NCBI GenBank assembly: GCA_022866645.1
Contig: JALHUQ010000144.1
Location: 1-5,786, forward strand
DNA: 5,786 nt
Reading direction: 5' to 3'
Source: Woeseiaceae bacterium
GTDB taxonomy: Bacteria > Pseudomonadota > Gammaproteobacteria > Steroidobacterales > Woeseiaceae
The notes below the pieces were generated by a model. That model saw only the letters and a list, made by a program, of their open reading frames with translations, was not told the DNA's origin and did not search any database. Made by a program: the position numbers and the translations under genes. Shown in pieces: positions 1 to 5,786 of this stretch. Numbering within the stretch: the first letter of the stretch is position 1; each line of letters opens with the position of its first letter.

Positions 1-56
1 GCCGCTAAATCTCGGATCTCGTCACGCCGGCATACCGTGCACTGTTCAAGAAGACG
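1..56 (+). other. Upstream coding remnant of the first PAS domain, interrupted by an in-frame stop
   Basis: The reading frame of the following GGDEF-EAL gene continues upstream of its first ATG. From position 9 it reads ISDLVTPAYRALFKKT, which matches the late part of a PAS fold and joins smoothly to the MTKRLAGED that follows. A TAA at 6-8 closes this frame. Bases 1-9 read Ala-Ala-Lys in the frame used by 1-3, and one extra A in the AAA run at 7-9 would join the two frames as A-A-K-I-S-D-L-V. The likely explanations are a one-base indel in the assembly or a genuine frameshift. With only eight bases before the break, the window cannot decide between them. Confidence 0.6.
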
Positions 57-1949
57 ATGACCAAGCGACTCGCTGGCGAGGACGCGCCGCAGCGCATCGA
101 GATACAACTGATTAACGGCAATCAGACGGGGCTCTGGGTTGAAGCGCAGAGTTCGAACATAGAGTATCGCGGGCAAAGAGCGATTCTGACCGTCGCGCGA
201 GACGTCAGTCATCGCAAAAGCCTCGAAGTGTCGTTGTCGCGTAGCAAGCGACAGGCTCAGTACACGCTCGAATCCATTTCGGAGGGCGTGATTACGACGG
301 ACAACGATGGTCGCATCGACTACATGAATCTCGCGGCTGAAACACTGATCGGCACCAGCCGGGATGACGCGGCCGGACATCACGTTGGCGCATGGTTTAC
401 GTTGGTCGACGATGCCGATCGCCGACCCTTGGGTGATCCCGTCGAACGCTGTCTCGCAATGCGCCGCCGCGTCAATATGGGCCGCCGTGCTGTCATGGTG
501 AGCGCCGATGGTGAGCGGGAACATTCAGTGGAGATCACGGCGTCGCCGGTGAAAGGACCAAGAAATAGTATTTCCGGAACGGTTGTTGTCTTCCACGACG
601 TCAGTGAACTGCGTGGGCTGACGCAAAAGATGTCCTACCAGGCTACGCACGATCCTCTGACTGGCCTCGTCAACCGTCGCGAGTTTGAGCGACGCCTCGA
701 TGAGGCGATGGACTCAGCGCATGCCGAGGAAGCTGTTCATATGCTGTTCTATATGGACCTTGATCGCTTCAAGGCGGTCAACGACACCTGCGGTCACCTG
801 GCCGGCGATAACATGCTGAGAGAGGTGGCCACGCTGATAAAGCACGAAGTCCGCGACTCCGATTTTGTAGGCCGCCTTGGTGGCGACGAATTCGGTTCCC
901 TGCTGATAGGCTGTCCCATCGAGAAAGCGCGCCAGATCGCGACGGATATTTGCAACGCGGTATCGGGCTACCGTTTCGTTTGGAAGGACAAGATCTTCAA
1001 CATCGGCGTGTCGATCGGCCTGGTCGAAATCAGTCACGCCAGCGGAACCCTGCAAGATGTCATGAGCGCAGCCGACTCGGCTTGTTACATGGCCAAACAG
1101 ATGGGGCGCGGGCAGGTACACATTTATTCCGCGCGCGATGAGGCCGTCGCCAGAGAGCGCGGTGATATTCAATGGCTGCGGCAACTGCAGACGGCTTTGC
1201 ACGAGGATGGTTTTGAGCTGGCCGTGCAACCAATTATCGCTATGACAGGTAAAGCGGATTCCGGGCCTGCCGTGGAAGTCCTGATTCGTCTTGCGGACGC
1301 CAGAGGACAGTCGGCCGATTCTGCCGAGTTCCTGCGCTCCGCCGAGCGTTATCAAATGATGCCGCAGATCGATCGCTGGGTGATCAACTCAAGCCTCGCC
1401 GCTATCGCGAGCGGTCAGATCAAGTTATCGGCGCAGCGCAGCTGCGCGATCAATCTGTCCAGTCAGACGCTCGGCGACGAGGCGTTTCTTGGATTTGTGG
1501 TTGAGTCGCTGGATCGATCGGGTGTTGCGCCATCGGCCATTTGCTTCGAGGTTACGGAGGCCGCGATTCTTTCAAACGTGCAACATGCACAGCGCTTTAT
1601 CGAAGTGCTGCACGGGATTGGATGCGAGTTCTCGCTCGACGATTTCGGCAGCGGAATGGGCTCCTTCTCAAGTCTCAAGCACTTGCCGATCGACTATCTC
1701 AAGATCGATGGCACTTATACACGCAACCTGCAGAGTGATCTCGTCAACCAGGAAATGGTTTCGGCGATGATCAAGCTGGCGCGTACGATGCAGTTTCGCG
1801 TTGTGGCCGAACAAGTGGAGCATCAGGAAGATTTCGACTGGCTCCGCAATATCGGCGTCGATTTCGTGCAGGGGTATTTCATTGAGGCGCCGTCGAGATT
1901 GGGCACAACAGCGACAACGGGTAACTACCGGAGCCTCAATCCGAGTTAG
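57..1949 (+). CDS. PAS-PAS-GGDEF-EAL cyclic-di-GMP signalling protein (5' end incomplete)
   Basis: Probable sensor protein that makes and/or breaks c-di-GMP in the cytoplasm. Residues are numbered from the ATG at 57. Residues 1-54 are the end of a PAS domain, closing with RDVSHRK. Residues 64-186 form a second PAS domain (SISEGVITTDNDGRI to VVFHDVSELR). The GGDEF domain spans about 195-360, with DPLTGLVNRREF, DLDRFKAVND and an intact GGDEF at 275-279. An inhibitory-site R266xxD269 lies just before it. The EAL domain spans about 373-612, with EVL at 407-409 in place of EAL. The family's catalytic and metal-binding positions are all present: Q391, E407, R411, N466, E498, D528-D529, K549, E585 and Q605. 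Both activities are therefore possible; phosphodiesterase activity looks well supported. The ATG at 57 has no convincing ribosome binding site and sits inside the first PAS fold, so the true start is probably upstream of the window. No clear terminator follows. The sensed signal is unknown. Confidence 0.9.
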   Translation: MTKRLAGEDAPQRIEIQLINGNQTGLWVEAQSSNIEYRGQRAILTVARDVSHRKSLEVSLSRSKRQAQYTLESISEGVITTDNDGRIDYMNLAAETLIGTSRDDAAGHHVGAWFTLVDDADRRPLGDPVERCLAMRRRVNMGRRAVMVSADGEREHSVEITASPVKGPRNSISGTVVVFHDVSELRGLTQKMSYQATHDPLTGLVNRREFERRLDEAMDSAHAEEAVHMLFYMDLDRFKAVNDTCGHLAGDNMLREVATLIKHEVRDSDFVGRLGGDEFGSLLIGCPIEKARQIATDICNAVSGYRFVWKDKIFNIGVSIGLVEISHASGTLQDVMSAADSACYMAKQMGRGQVHIYSARDEAVARERGDIQWLRQLQTALHEDGFELAVQPIIAMTGKADSGPAVEVLIRLADARGQSADSAEFLRSAERYQMMPQIDRWVINSSLAAIASGQIKLSAQRSCAINLSSQTLGDEAFLGFVVESLDRSGVAPSAICFEVTEAAILSNVQHAQRFIEVLHGIGCEFSLDDFGSGMGSFSSLKHLPIDYLKIDGTYTRNLQSDLVNQEMVSAMIKLARTMQFRVVAEQVEHQEDFDWLRNIGVDFVQGYFIEAPSRLGTTATTGNYRSLNPS

Positions 1950-2029
1950 TTGAGATGATTGCACGCGCCGTCAATACGACTGTGCTGTACCAAAAAAATA
2001 ACCGTCGCACTCCCGGAGCTAACGCCTAT

Positions 2030-2057
2030 TTGATGGCGGATGTTGTCTTGATATACG
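2030..2057 (+). promoter_or_regulatory. Candidate sigma-70 promoter for the exported-protein pair
   Basis: TTGATG at 2030-2035 could be a -35 box. After a 16-base gap, TATACG at 2052-2057 could be a -10 box, and it is preceded by TG at 2049-2050 as in an extended -10 element. Each box matches the consensus at four of six positions. The implied transcript start near 2064 leaves a leader of about 70 bases before the ATG at 2136. This was judged by eye only, and other weak box pairs exist in the same AT-richer stretch. Confidence 0.3.
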
Positions 2058-2122
2058 CTGTATGAGTTAACAGGTGAGTATGTTACCGGTTCGGGCCGTT
2101 CGGGATCGACCACAATATCTTT

Positions 2123-2126
2123 GGAG
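2123..2126 (+). promoter_or_regulatory. Ribosome binding site deciding the start at 2136
   Basis: GGAG at 2123-2126 lies nine bases before the ATG at 2136. An alternative in-frame TTG at 2121 overlaps this site and has no Shine-Dalgarno sequence of its own. The ATG start also puts the Met-Arg-Arg-Arg end directly before the hydrophobic signal core. Both points favour 2136. Confidence 0.65.
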
Positions 2127-2135
2127 AAACAGGCC

Positions 2136-3491
2136 ATGCGCAGAAGATTCGCTCTAACAATTCTGGTCACAGTGACAATCGTTCCATCAATCGCCCTCGC
2201 TCAGGATGCCCTATCAATTCTCCAGACAATGCAACAGAAACAGCTGGAGCGGTGGAACGGCGTTAACGATTATGTTGTTGATCAGGCGCTGATGGGTAAT
2301 TCAACCCAGATGTATTTTCAGCGGACCGAGGTCACCGACAATAATGGTGACGCACAGACGCTGTTCCTGCCAATCTCTTCGAATCAGCGAAAAACAGGCA
2401 GCTGCACAACTGGCGCGGTTCAGATGACGCCGGAAGCCTGGGAAGCCTATGCGCAAAGTTCAGAAATGCTCGGCGCTGGCTTGGGTGAAGAGATCGAATC
2501 AGGTCTTGAGGACGCAGGTTTGCCACGCGGTCTACTTGCTGCAACCGGTTCAAGCCCGACGGCCACACTAGATCCAAGGGTCATGATGGGTTCGAATGCG
2601 AAATTCGCCCGAGGCATCGCCGATGCCCAGCGTCATCAGGCCGGCGAAGGCGCGCGCAATCTGGCGAGTGCTGAGAAATCCGCCGACCAAATGACTCAAT
2701 TTATTGAGACTGCGCAACTTCTTGGTACCGAGACGATCGACGGAAAAGCGGCGTATCACCTGAGGTCAGAAAGCATCAATCAGGTAAGCAAGGACGAGGG
2801 TCGGGAATACCGCATGGAAGCCATGAGCTTGTGGATCGACACGAAAGAGTATGTGCCGCTGCGCATGAAAGTCGATGGGACGCTGACATCCGGCAAAGAA
2901 ACGAAGCCGATAAGCATCGAAAGCTTTCAAACCGACTATCGAATTGTGCCAGGCAGCAACATGTATGAGCCGTACAAGCAGGTCATGAAGATATCGGGAA
3001 TGATGGATGCCGCGCAGGAAGCAGAAATGCGCGAAGCAGCCGAGAAAATGGCCGACTTTGAAAAACAGATGGCGAGCATGCCGGCAAGTCAACGGCAAAT
3101 GATGGAGAAGATGATGGGCCCGCAGCTCGAGATGATGCGCACCATGTCCTCCGGGGGTGGCTTTCAAACGGAGACCGTCGTTAGTTCGATAAGTGTGAAT
3201 CCGGGCGCAGTCGCAGAAGACGGTTCGCCTTGTCCCGCCGGCCTATCAAAGCCGGCGGAGGTGGCGCCAGAGGGTTCAACAGCGACTATCATGACCGAAG
3301 GTCTTACGAAGATGATCCAGGAAAGTCTTGTTACTCTCGGCTACGACCCCGGCAACACCGATGGCAGACTGACGAAACAGACCGTCGTTGCGATTTCGAA
3401 GTTCCAGGCGTCCAACGGCATGGAGGTTACGGGTCAGCCAACACCGCAGCTCGCTGGGATTCTGGCCGCGAAGGCTGACAAGGTGAATTAG
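2136..3491 (+). CDS. Exported protein with LolA-like region, Met-rich helix and C-terminal peptidoglycan-binding-like domain
   Basis: A 451-residue protein of unknown function, numbered from the ATG at 2136. Residues 1-22 are a Sec signal peptide: three arginines, a hydrophobic core and an ALA|Q cleavage site, with no lipobox cysteine. Residues about 25-285 resemble the LolA / outer-membrane-lipoprotein-sorting fold. The cues are TQMYFQRTEV, then LGTETIDGKAAYHLRSE, then LWIDTKEYVPLRMKVDG and FQTDYRIVPG. This is a style match, not a firm assignment. Residues 286-337 are a charged, helical segment with 13 methionines in 52 residues. A short linker contains PCPAG. Residues about 386-447 match the peptidoglycan-binding-1 pattern (LGYDPGNTDG, AISKFQASNG, VTGQPTPQL). 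Only two cysteines remain in the mature protein, at 89 and 366, and they might pair. The next gene starts 34 bases on and carries the same domain, so the two are probably co-transcribed. A periplasmic, wall-associated location is inferred. No catalytic motif was seen. Confidence 0.8.
   Translation: MRRRFALTILVTVTIVPSIALAQDALSILQTMQQKQLERWNGVNDYVVDQALMGNSTQMYFQRTEVTDNNGDAQTLFLPISSNQRKTGSCTTGAVQMTPEAWEAYAQSSEMLGAGLGEEIESGLEDAGLPRGLLAATGSSPTATLDPRVMMGSNAKFARGIADAQRHQAGEGARNLASAEKSADQMTQFIETAQLLGTETIDGKAAYHLRSESINQVSKDEGREYRMEAMSLWIDTKEYVPLRMKVDGTLTSGKETKPISIESFQTDYRIVPGSNMYEPYKQVMKISGMMDAAQEAEMREAAEKMADFEKQMASMPASQRQMMEKMMGPQLEMMRTMSSGGGFQTETVVSSISVNPGAVAEDGSPCPAGLSKPAEVAPEGSTATIMTEGLTKMIQESLVTLGYDPGNTDGRLTKQTVVAISKFQASNGMEVTGQPTPQLAGILAAKADKVN
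3303..3476 (+). repeat. Duplicated peptidoglycan-binding-like domain, copy 1
   Basis: This segment encodes 58 residues at the C-terminus of the first exported protein. It aligns without gaps to 3616-3789 in the next gene, with 35 of 58 residues identical by hand count. Shared blocks include LGY, ISKFQA, MEVTG and TPQLAG. It ends five codons before the stop, so the domain closes the protein. Confidence 0.75.
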
Positions 3492-3515
3492 GTGCGCGTC
3501 CAATGAACAAGAAAT

Positions 3516-3520
3516 AGGGG
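3516..3520 (+). promoter_or_regulatory. Ribosome binding site of the second exported protein
   Basis: AGGGG at 3516-3520 lies five bases (AAAAT) before the ATG at 3526. It is a strong site, which supports that start and independent translation of the second gene within a shared transcript. Confidence 0.7.
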
Positions 3521-3525
3521 AAAAT

Positions 3526-4122
3526 ATGAAAGCAGATACCGCAGTCAACTTAATTCTCACAAGTGTTCTTACCTTGTTCGTTGCAGGAATTAGTGCAGGC
3601 GCACGGGCTGACGAGTTGACGATGATGGTCGAAAAGGACCTTGCCGCGCTCGGATACAGTACAGGGACGGTTGATGGCGAGGAGACCATGGAGACCGTGA
3701 TCTCTATCTCCAAGTTTCAGGCGGAGAACAGTATGGAAGTGACTGGCGAAGTCACGCCGCAACTCGCCGGGGTTCTTTCGGCAAAGGCCTCAAATTCAGG
3801 CGGCGAGTCAGTGCCTGCGGGCTCGAACGCTGCGGATGGCGCGCCACATTCGGCACCCGATCCTGAGACACTACAAGCCGCACAACAAGCCTGCCTGCAG
3901 GAAAAAATGGCAGCGGCACAAGCATCGCAGAAAAAGAAGCGCGGATTTGGCCATCTTTTGAGTGCTGTGTCGCGTACTGCGGGGAGTCTCGGCAACTACG
4001 ACGTTTCTCGAACGGTGGGTAACGTCTATAACGCGAACGCGACGGCCGACGATCTTGCTGCCGCGGCCAAAGACCTCGGCTTGACTGAGGATGAAGTCGC
4101 GTCTTGTCAGAATCCGGCTTAG
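3526..4122 (+). CDS. Small exported protein with N-terminal peptidoglycan-binding-like domain and uncharacterised C-terminal domain
   Basis: A 198-residue protein of unknown function. Residues 1-28 form a signal peptide ending ARA|D. Residues 29-88 are a peptidoglycan-binding-1-like domain (LGYSTGTVDG, SISKFQAENSMEVTG, TPQLAGVL), closely related to the C-terminal domain of the preceding gene. Residues 89-112 are a Ser/Gly/Ala/Pro-rich flexible linker. Residues 113-138 are an Ala/Gln/Lys-rich probable helix. Residues 139-198 form a compact domain I do not recognise (GFGHLLSAVSRTAGSLGN, then ATADDLAAAAKDLGLTEDEV). The only mature cysteines, C123 and C194, flank this last domain and could form a disulphide in the periplasm. 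The gene follows the related one by 34 bases on the same strand, which suggests an operon and possibly paired action at the cell wall. The only terminator in range is the hairpin starting about 60 bases after the stop. Confidence 0.8.
   Translation: MKADTAVNLILTSVLTLFVAGISAGARADELTMMVEKDLAALGYSTGTVDGEETMETVISISKFQAENSMEVTGEVTPQLAGVLSAKASNSGGESVPAGSNAADGAPHSAPDPETLQAAQQACLQEKMAAAQASQKKKRGFGHLLSAVSRTAGSLGNYDVSRTVGNVYNANATADDLAAAAKDLGLTEDEVASCQNPA
3616..3789 (+). repeat. Duplicated peptidoglycan-binding-like domain, copy 2
   Basis: This segment encodes residues 31-88 of the second exported protein and pairs with 3303-3476 over the same 58-residue length without gaps. Here the domain directly follows the signal peptide instead of ending the protein. 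Synonymous differences are common in the conserved blocks (for example, ISKFQA is spelled differently in the two copies), so the duplication is not recent. Confidence 0.75.
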
Positions 4123-4178
4123 TACCAGGGAGCACACAGCCCTGCAGAAGCTGTCGAAGCCTTAGTCCGTAATTTTTC

Positions 4179-4227
4179 AAAAAAGAGGCCGCCGGATTCG
4201 GATTCGCACCCGGCGGCCTTCGCTTTT
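4179..4227. terminator. Bidirectional rho-independent terminator between convergent genes
   Basis: GGCCGCCGG at 4187-4195 pairs perfectly with CCGGCGGCC at 4210-4218, giving a nine-base-pair GC-rich stem with a 14-base loop. On the left the stem is flanked by an A run (4179-4184). Read on the - strand, that gives TCTTTTTT directly after the stem, a good terminator for hppA, whose stop lies 26 bases away. On the + strand the stem is followed by TTCGCTTTT, a weaker T tract that could end the two-gene exported-protein transcript. Confidence 0.85.
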
Positions 4228-4244
4228 GCAGCGCTGCGTCAGTC

Positions 4245-5786
4245 TTACAGCAGCGGCACCATCAACAACGCAACGATGTTGATGATCTTAATCAGCGGGT
4301 TGATAGCGGGACCCGCGGTATCTTTGTACGGATCGCCTACGGTGTCGCCGGTAACAGCGGCCTTGTGGGCATCAGAGCCCTTGCCGCCGCAGTGGCCATC
4401 TTCGATGTACTTCTTCGCGTTGTCCCAGGCACCACCACCGGCGGTCATTGAGATTGCCAGGGACAGACCCGTTATGATTGTGCCGAGTAAGAGACCACCC
4501 AGTGCTTTCGGTCCCAGCAGCAGGCCAACAGCCAGCGGTACCAGGATAGGCAGCAGAGACGGGACGACCATCTCTTTGATGGCCGCTTTGGTCAGGATAT
4601 CGACAGCACGGCTGTAGTCCGGCTTGCCGGTGCCTTCCATGATGCCTTTGATTTCCCGGAACTGACGGCGTACTTCGGTAACAACCTCACCCGCTGCACG
4701 ACCGACCGCTTCCATCGCCATCGCGCCGAACAGGAACGGCACCATGCCACCGATGAACAGGCCGATGATGACCATGTGATCGTCGAGGTGGAACACAGAG
4801 TCGAGGCCCGCGCCTTCAAGCGCGTGCGTGTAGTCGGCGAACAGAACCAAAGCAGCAAGTCCGGCAGAGCCGATCGCGTAGCCCTTGGTGACGGCTTTCG
4901 TGGTATTGCCGACAGCGTCGAGCTGATCCGTAATCTTGCGAACTTCCGGCGGCAGATCCGCCATTTCGGCGATGCCGCCTGCGTTATCGGTGATCGGTCC
5001 GAAGGCGTCCAGTGCAACCACAACGCCCGTCATTGACAGCATCGCTGTAGCGGCAATGGCAATGTTGTACAAACCGCCAAGGGCAACGCCCTCCGGTGCC
5101 AGTTCGAACGCGCCCCAGATGCTCGCGCAAACCGCGAGTACTGGCAGAGCCGTCGCTTTCATGGAAATGCCAAGGCCGGCAATAATATTGGTCGCGTCAC
5201 CCGTTAACGAAGCGTTCGCAATCGTCTTGACCGGCGCGTACTCAGTACTGGTGTAGTACTCAGTGATCACGACCAGTGCTCCCGTCAGCGCGAGGCCGAT
5301 CAGTGCCGAGTAGTAAATATTCATCGCCGCGCCCGTGTCTCCCATCATCTCTATCGTGATGAAGTAGAAGGCCACCGCCGAGAGTAGCGCTGCAACGATC
5401 ATGCCCTTGTACAAAGCACCCATGACCTTGCCGCCGTCTGATGTCTTGACGAAGAACGTACCGATGATAGATGCGACGATTGAAACGGCGCCAAGTACCA
5501 GCGGAAACACAATCGCCTGCGCACCATAATTGGCGGCAACAAGAGCACCGAGCAACATCGTAGCGATAATCGTAACGGCGTAAGTCTCAAACAGATCCGC
5601 TGCCATGCCTGCACAATCGCCGACGTTGTCGCCGACGTTATCGGCAATCACACCCGGATTACGCGGATCGTCTTCCGGAATACCCGCTTCAACTTTACCG
5701 ACGAGGTCAGCACCAACGTCCGCACCTTTGGTGAAGATACCGCCGCCGAGTCGAGCGAAGATCGAAATCAACGAGCCACCGAAAGC
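4245..5786 (-). CDS. hppA: K+-independent H+-translocating membrane pyrophosphatase (5' end beyond window)
   Basis: Integral membrane pump that couples hydrolysis of cytoplasmic pyrophosphate to proton export. The window holds the last 513 residues, numbered here from the right edge. Family members are usually about 660-700 residues, so roughly the first quarter is missing. The internal TTG at 5769-5771 is not a real start, because the family sequence continues through it (AFGGSLISIFARLGGG). The substrate site is intact: DVGADLVGKVE (23-33), EDDPRN (38-43) and DNVGDNVGD (49-57), then DNAKK (455-459) and HKAAVTGDTVGDPYKD (474-489) near the C-terminus. GNTTKAVTKG, with Lys at 297 and Thr at 300, is the signature of the K+-independent subclass, which is known to pump H+ rather than Na+. 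Glu67 in DLFETY is probably the gate glutamate. The protein ends with the usual hydrophobic tail (MVPLL). It is convergent with the exported-protein pair and has a strong terminator just after its stop. Confidence 0.97.
   Translation of the reverse strand, partial: AFGGSLISIFARLGGGIFTKGADVGADLVGKVEAGIPEDDPRNPGVIADNVGDNVGDCAGMAADLFETYAVTIIATMLLGALVAANYGAQAIVFPLVLGAVSIVASIIGTFFVKTSDGGKVMGALYKGMIVAALLSAVAFYFITIEMMGDTGAAMNIYYSALIGLALTGALVVITEYYTSTEYAPVKTIANASLTGDATNIIAGLGISMKATALPVLAVCASIWGAFELAPEGVALGGLYNIAIAATAMLSMTGVVVALDAFGPITDNAGGIAEMADLPPEVRKITDQLDAVGNTTKAVTKGYAIGSAGLAALVLFADYTHALEGAGLDSVFHLDDHMVIIGLFIGGMVPFLFGAMAMEAVGRAAGEVVTEVRRQFREIKGIMEGTGKPDYSRAVDILTKAAIKEMVVPSLLPILVPLAVGLLLGPKALGGLLLGTIITGLSLAISMTAGGGAWDNAKKYIEDGHCGGKGSDAHKAAVTGDTVGDPYKDTAGPAINPLIKIINIVALLMVPLL

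Noticed and set aside
714..1355. A 213-codon open frame on the - strand inside the GGDEF-EAL gene
   Set aside because: It lies wholly antisense to a well-supported coding region with intact GGDEF motifs, and its translation shows no domain pattern. It is a by-product of GC-rich codon use.
2089..2104. GTTCGGG repeated twice with a nine-base period in the leader before 2136
   Set aside because: Two short copies in a GC-rich leader are weak evidence for an operator. I saw no further copy and no dyad symmetry that would support protein binding.
2121..2135. TTG start giving five extra residues to the first exported protein
   Set aside because: The TTG overlaps the GGAG ribosome binding site and has none of its own. 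The ATG at 2136 is properly spaced and starts a clean signal peptide.
2766..3167. A His/Leu-rich 133-codon open frame on the - strand
   Set aside because: Its composition is the reverse complement of the Met-rich coding segment. It has no recognisable motif and overlaps a real gene completely.
3503..3517. Four-codon ORF (ATG AAC AAG AAA TAG) between the two exported-protein genes
   Set aside because: It lacks its own ribosome binding site and its stop overlaps the site of the next gene. It is too short to claim as a leader peptide.
4136..4154. ACAGC/GCTGT inverted repeat after the second exported-protein gene
   Set aside because: The five-base stem with a nine-base loop has no T tract. The strong hairpin at 4187-4218 explains termination better.
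4592..5023. A 143-codon Ser/Arg-rich frame on the - strand in another frame of hppA
   Set aside because: It overlaps clearly conserved membrane-pyrophosphatase coding in a different frame, and its composition is typical of a shifted reading.

Overview
The window looks like a chromosomal stretch from a moderately GC-rich Gram-negative bacterium. A marine or sediment gammaproteobacterium is my best guess. The evidence is the style of the GGDEF and EAL domains, two Sec-exported envelope-type proteins, and a K+-independent membrane pyrophosphatase of the proteobacterial kind. This placement is inference from protein style, not from a marker gene. I saw no mobile element, CRISPR array, tRNA or rRNA.

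Layout, left to right. (1) Positions 1-1949, + strand: the 3' part of a PAS-PAS-GGDEF-EAL cyclic-di-GMP signalling protein. Its upstream PAS domain is interrupted by an in-frame TAA at 6-8. The first available ATG, at 57, lies inside that PAS fold, so the gene really begins left of the window, or is frameshifted at the edge. (2) Positions 1950-2135: an intergenic region with one plausible promoter and a ribosome binding site that decides the next start. (3) Positions 2136-3491 and 3526-4122, + strand: two exported proteins 34 bases apart, probably one operon. Both carry the same peptidoglycan-binding-like domain, about 60% identical by hand alignment. It is C-terminal in the first and N-terminal in the second. 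The first also has a LolA-like beta-rich region and a very methionine-rich helical segment. The second ends in a small domain I cannot name. (4) Positions 4179-4227: a GC-rich hairpin with A and T tracts on its two sides, acting as a terminator between convergent genes. (5) Positions 4245-5786, - strand: the C-terminal three quarters of hppA, a proton-pumping membrane pyrophosphatase, with its 5' end beyond the right edge.

How the genes relate. The c-di-GMP protein and the pyrophosphatase are ordinary families with intact catalytic motifs, and nothing ties them functionally to the middle pair. The middle pair is the least familiar part. It looks like a periplasmic or cell-wall-associated two-protein module that arose by sharing or duplicating a domain. 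Its function cannot be read from the sequence.
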